This document shows positions 1 to 6,280 of a stretch of 6,809 nt of DNA, piece after piece. The position numbers and the translations under genes are program-made. The DNA is from a candidate division NC10 bacterium SPGG6 (GTDB lineage: Bacteria > Methylomirabilota > Methylomirabilia > Methylomirabilales > CSP1-5): the NCBI GenBank assembly GCA_001643535.1, contig LXTG01000025.1, forward strand, positions 1-6,809, in the 5' to 3' direction. The notes below the pieces were generated by a model. The model was not told the origin of the DNA. It searched no databases and saw nothing but the letters and a program-made list of their open reading frames with translations. Position 1 is the first letter of the stretch. Each line of letters begins with the position of its first letter.

Positions 1-1
1 G

Positions 2-1240
2 CTCGCCTACATCCTCTCGTTTTTCCACCGCATGGCGCCGGCAGCGATATCCGGAGAATTACAGCAATCATTCCAGGCCAGCGGGGTGGCGCTAGGCGCC
101 CTGGCCGCTTCGTATTTCTACATATACATGTTGATGCAGATTCCGACCGGCGTGCTGGTGGACACGCTTGGCGTGCGCAAGGTCGTCACGATCGGCGGGC
201 TGGTGGCGGGTGGCGGGTCTATCCTTTTCGGCAGTGCGGGTACGCTCATTGTTGCCTCCGTGGGGCGGTTGCTCGTGGGGTTGGGCGTTTCCGTGATGTT
301 TCTTTCCGCTATGAAAATCAACGCGGTGTGGTTTCATGAGCGGCATTTCGGAACCATGTCCGGCTTGACGATACTTCTCGGGAACCTGGGCGCGGTCCTG
401 GCTGCCGCACCGCTGGCATGGGTCCTCGCGTACACCTCGTGGCGCACCGTGTTCGTCGGAATTGGGATATATTCCATCGTGCTTGGGATAGTGAGCTGGT
501 TCATGGTGCCTAATAGCCCCGCCGAGGCCGGCCTTCCGACGATGCGGGAGGTCGAGGGAGGCAATCCGCATCCACCGCATCAGGGAGATTGGTATCACGG
601 GCTGATACAGGTCATGAAGAATCGTGAAACCTGGCCGGGTTTCTGGCCCGCCCTGGGTGTCGCCGGGACACTGTTTACCTTTGCAGGGCTGTGGGCCGTG
701 CCGTATTTGTATGATGTGTACGGCATGTCGCGGGCCATGGCGACGAATCATACGGCCGTGTTGCTAACCGGTTTTGCCGTTGGATCCTTATTTGCCGGGT
801 CACTGTCCGACCGCATGGGCAAGCGCCGTCCGGTCATCATCGCTGGTGTCGCGATGTACAGCCTCTGCTGGCTGCCCATGTTGCTTGGCTGGCAACTTGG
901 TCTGATCGCGAGCTACTCTTTGTTCGCGCTCATGGGGTTGAGTGCTTCCGGCTTTACCCTGACGTGGGCCAGCGCCAAGGAAGTAAATCCGCCCGCCCTG
1001 TCCGGCATGGCCACCAGCGTGGTGAACATCGGCCCGTTCCTGGGGGCGGCCATTCTGCAGCCGCTCGTCGGTTGGACGATGGATCAGGGCTGGGATGGAA
1101 CGATCGTCGGGGGTGTGCGTGCATATTCCATGGAGAATTATCAGGTCGCGTTAGGGATCATGCTGGCGTTCTCTGTGATCGGGCTGATCGGTGCCCTGAG
1201 GATACGCGAAACCTATTGCCGCTATGTCAGCACAGCGTAA
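2..1240 (+). CDS. MFS transporter, 5' end missing
   Basis: Probable inner-membrane secondary transporter of the major facilitator superfamily. The frame is open from base 2: ten codons reading LAYILSFFHR precede the first internal ATG at 32, and they match the usual first-helix start of this group. The true start is therefore just off the left edge, and 412 residues are visible. Counting from the internal Met, the MFS loop motif A is seen at about 40-50 (GVLVDTLGVRK) and again in the second half at about 256-267 (GSLSDRMGKRRP), as expected for two six-helix bundles. A hydrophilic stretch at about 163-190 is the central loop. The segment around 218-230 (AGLWAVPYLYDVY) recalls organic-acid or nitrate-type MFS relatives. 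The substrate cannot be read from sequence; an organic acid is a guess from the neighbours. The stop at 1240 lies 21 bases before the dehydrogenase stub on the same strand, so the two may once have been co-transcribed. Confidence 0.93.
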   Translation, partial: LAYILSFFHRMAPAAISGELQQSFQASGVALGALAASYFYIYMLMQIPTGVLVDTLGVRKVVTIGGLVAGGGSILFGSAGTLIVASVGRLLVGLGVSVMFLSAMKINAVWFHERHFGTMSGLTILLGNLGAVLAAAPLAWVLAYTSWRTVFVGIGIYSIVLGIVSWFMVPNSPAEAGLPTMREVEGGNPHPPHQGDWYHGLIQVMKNRETWPGFWPALGVAGTLFTFAGLWAVPYLYDVYGMSRAMATNHTAVLLTGFAVGSLFAGSLSDRMGKRRPVIIAGVAMYSLCWLPMLLGWQLGLIASYSLFALMGLSASGFTLTWASAKEVNPPALSGMATSVVNIGPFLGAAILQPLVGWTMDQGWDGTIVGGVRAYSMENYQVALGIMLAFSVIGLIGALRIRETYCRYVSTA

Positions 1241-1261
1241 CCCACGCGTGCCGGGGTGTCT

Positions 1262-1429
1262 ATGAAACCAGAAATGCTTGTGACCCGGGAAATTTTTACC
1301 GATGTTCTGGATCTGCTCTCCGAGCATTTCTATGCCAGCGTAAATCAAGCAGATGTATCGATGGATGTTGAGGCGCGAGGCAGGGCGCTCAAAGACAAGG
1401 GAGAGACCTTCAACAGGAATGCTTTTTGA
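1262..1429 (+). pseudogene. D-2-hydroxyacid dehydrogenase, N-terminal remnant
   Basis: A 55-codon frame starting at ATG 1262, after GGGG at 1253-1256, begins MKPEMLVTREIFTDVLDLLS. I recognise this as the N-terminus of glyoxylate/hydroxypyruvate/gluconate reductase-type D-2-hydroxyacid dehydrogenases, where 'KP.vLvTReif.e.le.L' leads into the first beta-alpha unit. Similarity runs through about residue 47 (RALKDKG, near base 1402). The frame then gives an unrelated tail, ETFNRNAF, and a TGA at 1427-1429. Intact members have roughly 310-330 residues, so the rest of the catalytic domain, the NAD(P)-binding GxGxxG and the Arg/Glu/His active site are missing. None of them appears in another frame up to 1800, so a simple frameshift is unlikely; a deletion, insertion or rearrangement (or assembly joint) near 1400 fits better. 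The last 20 bases overlap the 3' end of the convergent small gene. It is not expected to make an active enzyme. The family call rests on remembered motifs only. Confidence 0.72.
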
Positions 1430-1688
1430 GCTCGTTGTACTCGACGATCCACAGGTTCAGGTGAAGGCGTGGGTCGCCGAGGTGGTAGTAAAGCTTTTGG
1501 GACGTCCGAAACCGGAGAGTGATCTGGCCTGTACGATCCGTGAGGAGGACCGGGTTTTCTCCTCGGGGATTGTCGGCGAGCCAGGCCAGGGGTGTCGCCC
1601 CATCTCCCTGGCTTTCAATTTGATACCGAAACGTGATAGCAGTCGTGCCCCGGGGCACCGCCTGCGAGAGATCCATCTCCTTCAGCAT
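1410..1688 (-). CDS. Small protein of unknown function behind glcF
   Basis: I do not recognise this protein. ATGs occur at 1694 and 1688. The upstream AGAGGAG (1702-1696 on the minus strand) is one base from the first and seven bases from the second, so the start at 1688 (MLKEMDLSQA) is preferred, giving 92 residues. It has no signal peptide, membrane helix or cysteine cluster; the only cysteine is the final residue. It is predicted soluble, with alternating hydrophobic patterns typical of beta strands (AITFRYQI, ITLRFRT, LHLNLWIVEY). Third codon positions are mostly G or C, which supports real coding. It begins about 100 bases after the glcF stop, on the same strand and with no clear terminator between, so it may be the last gene of the glc transcript. 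Its 3' end overlaps the dehydrogenase stub on the other strand. Confidence 0.6.
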   Translation of the reverse strand: MLKEMDLSQAVPRGTTAITFRYQIESQGDGATPLAWLADNPRGENPVLLTDRTGQITLRFRTSQKLYYHLGDPRLHLNLWIVEYNELKKHSC

Positions 1689-1794
1689 GCTCATGCTCCT
1701 CTGGTTCAGTCAGTGCTTCCAACCCATCCGAAGAACCTCGCCCCTCTCCTCTTGACGCCTCTCGAATCGGGTGGGCCCAAGGGGCTCCCATGGT

Positions 1795-3114
1795 TTAAGG
1801 TTGAGGCGGAATTGTGCCTTGATAGGCCCCGTCGAGCACCTCCATGGGGTGGAGGACCCGAATGTTCAAGCCCTGCTCTTTCAGACCCTTTTCGATCTGG
1901 AACGTGCAGCCCGGATTCGCGCTGACGACCACCTCGGCCCCCGTCTCTTTAATTCGATCGATCTTCCGGTCCAGGAACTTCTGAGCCACATCCGGTTCAA
2001 GAAGATTGTAGACCCCGGCGCTGCCGCAGCAGAAATCCGATTCGGCCAGCTCGACGAGCTGAACCCCGGGGATGGCCTTGAGGATCTTTCTGGGTTGCAG
2101 CCGAACCTTTTGCCCGTGGGCAAGGTGACAGGCGTCGTGGTACGTAACCTTGAGTTTGAGCTCGCGAAGCCGGCCGTTCAAATCGGCTTGGGCGATCAGC
2201 TCCGACGCATCCCGCACCTTTTTACTAAAGGCTTCCGCCCTCTCGCGGTAGACCGGGTCGTTGTGGAGGAGCTCCCAGTACTCCTTCATGACCGAGCCGC
2301 ATCCGGCCGCGTTCACAACGATGAAATCGACGCTGGCCCGCTCGAAGACATCGATCGTTTCGCGGGCGAACCCCTTCCCTCGCTCCCGCTCCCCCTCGTG
2401 TACGAGCAGCGAGCCGCAGCACGCCTGATCCTTCGGAATCACGACCTCAAACCCGTTCTCGGCCAGGACTCGCGCTGTCGCCTCATTGACTTGGGGCAGG
2501 AAGAAACGCTGGGCGCAACCCATGAGGAGCCCTACTCGGCCCCGCTTCTCGCCCTTTGCAGGCATCACCTCGGGCAGCTCCTGGCGGTCCGGGATCGGAG
2601 GCAGGAGGGCCTCCATCTTCCCCAGGCGGCCAAAGAAACCCAACACTCCTGAGGACCGGGCCAGCTTTTGGAGGCCGAGCTTTTGGTAAAAACGGAGGAG
2701 GGAGGTGAGGGTGCTCATGCGCCCGAGGTCAGTGAACGTATCAAGAATAAATTTACGGAAACGACGCTCCTTGGGAGGATATTGGTAGTTCCGCTCGATC
2801 TGTCCCCTCGCCGCCTCCATGATGAAGCCGAACTTGACGCCGGAGGGACAGGCGGTCTCGCAGGCGCGGCAGAGCACACAGAGATTCATGTGCTCAACGA
2901 ATCTGTCTGTGATCTTCGCCTTCCCCTCGTCCACCGCCCGCATGAGGTAGATCCGGCCCCGCGGGTTGTCCATTTCGTTTCCCAGGACAAGGTAGGTCGG
3001 GCATGTGGGGAGGCAAAAGCCGCAGTGCACACAGTCCAGGTAGATCTCGGTGTCGGGTGGATCGATGTGGTCGAATCCGCGCGCGCCCGTTTTCTCCGCC
3101 GTTGGCTGTCCCAT
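1795..3114 (-). CDS. glcF: Glycolate oxidase iron-sulfur subunit GlcF
   Basis: Electron-transfer subunit of membrane-associated glycolate oxidase (glycolate to glyoxylate), 439 residues against about 407 in E. coli. Two ferredoxin-type [4Fe-4S] motifs are complete: C28-x2-C31-x2-C34-x3-C38-P and C79-x2-C82-x2-C85-x3-C89-P. Two cysteine-rich CCG domains follow. The first has C200 (MGCAQRFF), the pair C232-C233 (ACCGS) and C272 (AGCGS); the second has C329 (HDACHLAHG), the pair C362-C363 (FCCGSAG) and C403 (NPGCTF). These are the hallmarks of the GlcF/GlpC/HdrB-like group, and having both FeS and CCG parts on one chain after glcD and glcE makes GlcF the best call. The start at 3114 is fixed by AGGGGGA seven bases upstream and by the glcE stop just one base before it, which suggests translational coupling. 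Close relatives act on D-lactate, so the exact substrate is inferred. Confidence 0.96.
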   Translation of the reverse strand: MGQPTAEKTGARGFDHIDPPDTEIYLDCVHCGFCLPTCPTYLVLGNEMDNPRGRIYLMRAVDEGKAKITDRFVEHMNLCVLCRACETACPSGVKFGFIMEAARGQIERNYQYPPKERRFRKFILDTFTDLGRMSTLTSLLRFYQKLGLQKLARSSGVLGFFGRLGKMEALLPPIPDRQELPEVMPAKGEKRGRVGLLMGCAQRFFLPQVNEATARVLAENGFEVVIPKDQACCGSLLVHEGERERGKGFARETIDVFERASVDFIVVNAAGCGSVMKEYWELLHNDPVYRERAEAFSKKVRDASELIAQADLNGRLRELKLKVTYHDACHLAHGQKVRLQPRKILKAIPGVQLVELAESDFCCGSAGVYNLLEPDVAQKFLDRKIDRIKETGAEVVVSANPGCTFQIEKGLKEQGLNIRVLHPMEVLDGAYQGTIPPQP

Positions 3115-3115
3115 C

Positions 3116-4465
3116 TCAAAGTCCCCCTACGAACCGCCCCGGGTTCAGGATCCTCTGTGGATCAAATTGGTCTTTGAGCCCCTGCATCAAAGGAAACGTG
3201 TTTCCCACCGAGCCCCAGACGTCCACGGCACCCTTGACGTCGGGCGGGGCCTCGAGGACAACGAGGCTCCCCCCGGTCGCTTGGGCGAAGGTTCTGAGTG
3301 TGCTCACGGCCTCGGCGAGCCCCTGCTGGAACCGGTCGGGCCGATCGCCGCTCAGGTAGTATCGGACGATCCCGGAACCGGCCTCCGAGATGATACCGAG
3401 ACTGAGGCCGGCCTTGGCGGCCACCGCCTCCCCCATCCTGACGGCTTGTGCCACCTGCGTCAACAGGACGCTGGCCTTCAGCACCGCCTGCTGGCCGTCA
3501 CCCAGGCTGAAATCCCCGACGGCCTGCCAGAAGGTGTGGTGGACCGTCCCCTCCAAGATGTGCCCCTGGGAACTCCCCCCCTCTCTGCAGAGCCTTTCTA
3601 CAGCCGCAATCTGAGCCTGCACCGCCTCGGGGACACTGCCGATCGCCACCGCCAGCCCGTAGCTCCCTTCCTGCCACGTGAGCCCCGCCTGCGCGGTAGT
3701 CCGCCGGGCGGCGTCGGGGTTCAGCAACTCGACTGCGTTAGGGACGACTGTGGAATCGAGGAGCTTGTTCAGAACCTGCTGCTCGGCCTCGGCGGTGGGG
3801 AAGGGGGCGAGGTACGTCTTCTCCACAGGAAAAACGGGGTAGACCCGAAACGTGGCATCGACGATGATCCCCAAGGTGCCCAGGGAGCCGATGTAGAGCT
3901 TGGGCATGTCGTAGCCGGTCACGTTCTTGACGACCTTGGCTCCTCCCTTGGTGATCTTGCCGTCCGCATGCACCACGCTGATGGCAATCAGAAAGTCCCG
4001 AGACGACCCATAGCGAAGTCGCCTTGGACCGCTCGAATTCGTGGCCAGGACCCCGCCGATGGTGGCCCGCTCGGCGTGGGGGGGATCGAGGGCGATCCAT
4101 TGCCCCTTTTGGCCCAGCACTGCCTGGGCATCCTTCAAAGGAGTACCCGCTTGGAACGTGGCCGTCATATCCTCCGGCACGTAGTCCACCACCTCGCCCA
4201 GGCGGCGGAGGCCGAGGACGAGGTCCACCCGTTCGGGAATACCGCCGAACGGGATCTTCGTCCCACTGCCCCAGGGAGCGACCTTCAACCCTTCTGCCGA
4301 GGCGAAGGTCATGACCGCCGAGGTCTCCTCCACCGAGCCTGGGAAGGCGGCGGCTTTCGGGGTTTTGCCGTCCACGGCGTACCCCGACACTTCCGCGCCT
4401 GCCACGACGTGCTCAGGGCCCACTAGGGCGCTGAGGCGTTGAACTAAGCTTTCCTCTGACAGCAT
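3116..4465 (-). CDS. glcE: Glycolate oxidase FAD-binding subunit GlcE
   Basis: Second flavin-fold subunit of glycolate oxidase, a paralogue of GlcD in the PCMH/VAO-type FAD-binding superfamily, 449 residues. FAD-fold signatures are the pyrophosphate loop PWGSGTK (64-70), the segment ATIGGVLATNSSGPRRLRYG (134-153), and KNVTGYDMPKLYIGSLGTLG (180-199), which is very typical of GlcE. The C-terminal signature FDPQRILNPGRF (434-445) is shared with GlcD. Unlike GlcD, it lacks the HxGDGNxH metal motif; the matching place reads ISEAGSGIVRYY (359-370). The main substrate site is therefore probably in GlcD. E. coli GlcE has only about 350 residues, so this is a long form that keeps a full C-terminal cap domain. 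The start at 4465 is set by a Shine-Dalgarno that overlaps the glcD stop; the two genes are ten bases apart. Confidence 0.95.
   Translation of the reverse strand: MLSEESLVQRLSALVGPEHVVAGAEVSGYAVDGKTPKAAAFPGSVEETSAVMTFASAEGLKVAPWGSGTKIPFGGIPERVDLVLGLRRLGEVVDYVPEDMTATFQAGTPLKDAQAVLGQKGQWIALDPPHAERATIGGVLATNSSGPRRLRYGSSRDFLIAISVVHADGKITKGGAKVVKNVTGYDMPKLYIGSLGTLGIIVDATFRVYPVFPVEKTYLAPFPTAEAEQQVLNKLLDSTVVPNAVELLNPDAARRTTAQAGLTWQEGSYGLAVAIGSVPEAVQAQIAAVERLCREGGSSQGHILEGTVHHTFWQAVGDFSLGDGQQAVLKASVLLTQVAQAVRMGEAVAAKAGLSLGIISEAGSGIVRYYLSGDRPDRFQQGLAEAVSTLRTFAQATGGSLVVLEAPPDVKGAVDVWGSVGNTFPLMQGLKDQFDPQRILNPGRFVGGL
3122..3128 (-). promoter_or_regulatory. Ribosome binding site of glcF, inside glcE
   Basis: AGGGGGA on the minus strand lies within the last codons of glcE, seven bases before the glcF ATG at 3114-3112. 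Only one base separates the glcE TGA (3118-3116) from that ATG. Ribosomes finishing glcE can restart on glcF, which would keep the two subunits near equal amounts. Confidence 0.7.
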
Positions 4466-4472
4466 GATTGTT

Positions 4473-4478
4473 CTCCTA
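4473..4478 (-). promoter_or_regulatory. glcE ribosome binding site overlapping glcD stop
   Basis: On the minus strand the glcD stop TAG runs straight into GAG, so that TAGGAG serves as both stop codon and Shine-Dalgarno. It is followed by seven bases (AACAATC) and the glcE ATG at 4465. This ties glcE initiation to glcD termination. Confidence 0.75.
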
Positions 4479-5930
4479 CATCTGCCCGACTACCTTTTCC
4501 ACGATGGGGCGCTGCCCGGCGAGTCCGACTTTGACGTCCGGCGTAGTCGTGGGAAAGATCTTCCCGGGATTCAGGATCCCATCCGGGTTGAAAACGCGTT
4601 TTACCTTCTTCATAGCCTCCATATCGTCGTCGGTGTACATGAGGGGCATGTATTCCCGCTTCTCTCGGCCGACCCCGTGCTCGCCGGTGATGCTGCCACC
4701 CATGCTGATACACGCCTTCATGATCTTCGACCCCATCTCATCTGCCTTCTCGAGTTCCCCTTCGTTTCTGGAATCGTACAGGATCAGTGGGTGCAGGTTC
4801 CCATCGCCGGCGTGGAAGACATTGGCGACCCTGAGCCCATACTCTTCACTGAACTTGCTGATTTGCTGCAATATCTGAGGAAGCTTTGTCCGAGGAATGA
4901 CTGCGTCCTGGACATAATAGTCGGGGCTGATCTGCCCCATGGCGGCGAAGGCAGCCTTTCGTCCCTTCCATAGCAGCGCCCGCTCGGCGTCGTCCTTGGC
5001 CAGCCGCACCTCACGGACGTTGTTCTTTTTGCAAATGTCCCTGATGGGATCGACCAGGGCCTCGACCTCGGCCCGGGGCCCGTCCACCTCGATGACGAGG
5101 ACCGCGCCCGCGTCCGTGGGATAGCCCGCCCCCACACCCTTCTCCACCGCCACGATACTGTTGTTATCCATCATCTCCATGGAGACCGGGACGATCCCTG
5201 CCGCCACAACGCCGGAGACCGTGTTGGATGCGTCCTCCAAGTTTTCGAAGACGGTCATCAGGGTCTTGACCGCCTCGGGTTTTCGCATCAGGCGGACGAT
5301 CACCTTCGTAATAATCGCGAAGGTTCCCTCCGAACCGACGAAGACGCCGAGGAGGTCGTAGCCGGGTGCATCGAGGGTTTTCCCTCCGAGTGACACGAGT
5401 TCGCCGTTCGGGAGGATTACTTCGACGCCCGTGATGTGGTTGGTGGTGACGCCATACTTCGGTGTGCGGACCCCTCCGGAATTCTCGGACACGTTGCCGC
5501 CAATAGAGCAGGCGATCTGGCTTGCGGGATCCGGGGCGTAGTAGTAGCCGCGAGGCCCCACGGCATTGGTGAGCCAGACATTGACCATCCCGGGCTCCAC
5601 GACCGCCCTCTTGTTGTCGTAATCCACCTCGAGAATACGATTCATCCGGTTCATCCCGATCATGACCCCCCCGTCGAGGGGGAGGGCGCCGCCTGAAAGT
5701 CCCGTTCCCGCCCCCCGCGGCACGTAGGGGATCTTCTCCCGCTGGCAGAGCTTGACCAACTCAGCCACATGTTCGGCCGTGCTCGCGAGGACGACCACAT
5801 CCGGCATGGCCTTAAAGATGGTGAGTCCATCGGTCTCGTACACCCGCAGCTCGTCCTCCTCGTGGACCACTCCCTTGGGCCCGACGATCTGTTCGATCTC
5901 CCGGATGATTCGCGCCTTGTCTTGAATCAT
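4476..5930 (-). CDS. glcD: Glycolate oxidase catalytic flavoprotein GlcD
   Basis: Catalytic subunit of glycolate oxidase, an FAD-linked 2-hydroxyacid dehydrogenase expected to act with GlcE and GlcF at the inner face of the membrane. It has 484 residues, against 499 in E. coli. The FAD_binding_4 domain shows PRGAGTGLSGGA (71-82), CSIGGNVSENSGG (141-153) and DLLGVFVGSEGTFAI (192-206). The FAD-oxidase C-terminal domain shows the metal/active-site motif HAGDGNLHP (373-381), GEHGVG (416-421) and FNPDGILNPGK (447-457). No key motif is missing. It is the first gene of the operon: GGAGG (5940-5936, minus strand) is five bases before the ATG at 5930, and a near-consensus promoter lies about 90 bases upstream. 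D-lactate or D-2-hydroxyglutarate dehydrogenases share these domains, but the glcE-glcF context favours glycolate. Confidence 0.96.
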   Translation of the reverse strand: MIQDKARIIREIEQIVGPKGVVHEEDELRVYETDGLTIFKAMPDVVVLASTAEHVAELVKLCQREKIPYVPRGAGTGLSGGALPLDGGVMIGMNRMNRILEVDYDNKRAVVEPGMVNVWLTNAVGPRGYYYAPDPASQIACSIGGNVSENSGGVRTPKYGVTTNHITGVEVILPNGELVSLGGKTLDAPGYDLLGVFVGSEGTFAIITKVIVRLMRKPEAVKTLMTVFENLEDASNTVSGVVAAGIVPVSMEMMDNNSIVAVEKGVGAGYPTDAGAVLVIEVDGPRAEVEALVDPIRDICKKNNVREVRLAKDDAERALLWKGRKAAFAAMGQISPDYYVQDAVIPRTKLPQILQQISKFSEEYGLRVANVFHAGDGNLHPLILYDSRNEGELEKADEMGSKIMKACISMGGSITGEHGVGREKREYMPLMYTDDDMEAMKKVKRVFNPDGILNPGKIFPTTTPDVKVGLAGQRPIVEKVVGQM

Positions 5931-5983
5931 CGCCCCCTCCGTTGTCTTCCCTTCACCTGATGGGAACCGTATTGTTTCGTCGG

Positions 5984-6003
5984 GATTTTCGAAGCGTGAA
6001 ATC
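5984..6003. promoter_or_regulatory. Imperfect inverted repeat, possible operator
   Basis: GATTTTC (5984-5990) and TGAAATC (5997-6003) form an imperfect inverted repeat, six of seven positions pairing, around a six-base centre. It sits just downstream of the -10 box of the glcD promoter, a usual position for a repressor site such as those bound by GntR-type regulators of glycolate genes. The operator role is inferred from position alone. Confidence 0.25.
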
Positions 6004-6017
6004 GCGTTTGAATTATG

Positions 6018-6045
6018 ATGATATCTCGGCCCACAGCGTTGTCAA
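6018..6045 (-). promoter_or_regulatory. Sigma70-type promoter of the glcDEF operon
   Basis: On the minus strand a perfect -35 box TTGACA (6045-6040) is followed by 16 bases and the -10 box TATCAT (6023-6018, five of six consensus bases). Transcription would begin near 6011, giving a leader of about 80 bases to the glcD ATG. Orientation and position both fit the operon. Confidence 0.6.
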
Positions 6046-6128
6046 GGGATTTTAGGGCAACCACGGAACCCACCTAAAGTGGGGGACACATCGTCGGCGT
6101 GATCATTCTCGACACCCTGTTTCTTCAT
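6042..6128 (-). other. Possible 28-codon mini-ORF upstream of glcD
   Basis: ATG at 6128 with GGAGG four bases upstream opens a frame beginning MKKQGVENDHADD. It ends at a TGA inside the -35 box of the glcD promoter. I recognise no family. It could be a leader peptide, a remnant of a mobile element or chance. The strong ribosome site is the only positive evidence. Confidence 0.2.
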
Positions 6129-6141
6129 TGGTCCTCCCCCC

Positions 6142-6186
6142 TTACGTTTTCTCTGAGCTCAATCGAACGCCATACCTGAACGCCAT
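6142..6186 (-). other. Possible 14-codon mini-ORF upstream of glcD
   Basis: AAGGGGGA stands four bases before the ATG at 6186, which opens MAFRYGVRLSSEKT and ends at a TAA (6144-6142) 13 bases before the next mini-ORF. Its first codons are duplicated: ATGGCGTTC occurs twice with a 13-base period (the GAACGCCAT direct repeat on the plus strand). Coding is unproven. Confidence 0.15.
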
Positions 6187-6190
6187 CGCG

Positions 6191-6235
6191 TCCCCCTTGG
6201 TTACCGATCAGACCTATCGCGGAGAAAAAGGGGGA
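6191..6235. repeat. Wide inverted repeat TCCCCCTT/AAGGGGGA
   Basis: A perfect eight-base inverted repeat (6191-6198 and 6228-6235) flanks a 29-base interior, which itself contains CGAT (6205-6208) and ATCG (6216-6219). It lies about 46 bases past the stop of the isomerase-like gene. No T tract follows on the minus strand, so a rho-independent terminator is not supported, although folding could still protect or end that transcript. Confidence 0.35.
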
Positions 6236-6280
6236 GCATGATTGATTCGAGATCGGCCGATGCACGAAGACATGAAAATC

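Larger units (their letters stand above)
5931..6280. other. Intergenic region upstream of glcD
   Basis: 350 bases between glcD and the isomerase-like gene, both on the minus strand, with no convincing full gene. It holds the glcD promoter (6018-6045), an imperfect inverted repeat in the 5' leader (5984-6003), a short hairpin CCCAC-CTAAA-GTGGG (6069-6083), two minus-strand mini-ORFs with good ribosome sites (6042-6128 and 6142-6186), a direct repeat GAACGCCAT (6165-6173 and 6178-6186), a wide inverted repeat (6191-6235) and the perfect 10-base palindrome ATCGGCCGAT (6252-6261). No regulator gene such as glcC is present. The density of repeats suggests either a regulatory leader or the worn remains of a mobile element. 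Confidence 0.6.

Noticed and set aside
92..751. Open frame of 219 codons on the - strand
   Set aside because: It is antisense to the MFS transporter, rich in His, Arg and Pro, and has no protein-like pattern.
1403..1430. Frameshift as the cause of the short dehydrogenase
   Set aside because: Other frames downstream show no continuation of dehydrogenase sequence or a GxGxxG motif, so a breakpoint explains it better.
1767..1792. GC-rich partial dyad (TGGGCCC with GGGCTCCCA) downstream of glcF
   Set aside because: The stem needs a bulge and no T tract follows on the minus strand, so I do not call a terminator for glcDEF.
1353..1925. Open frame of 190 codons on the + strand spanning the gap before glcF
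   Set aside because: It runs antisense through the small gene and into glcF, has no good ribosome site and resembles no known family; the minus-strand genes explain the region better.
1771..2652. Open frame of 293 codons on the + strand
   Set aside because: Antisense shadow of glcF; the minus strand carries the complete Fe-S cysteine motifs.
3050..4426. Open frame of 458 codons on the + strand
   Set aside because: It lies opposite glcE, which has full family motifs on the minus strand. The + frame has no recognisable domain, and long antisense frames are common in GC-rich genes.
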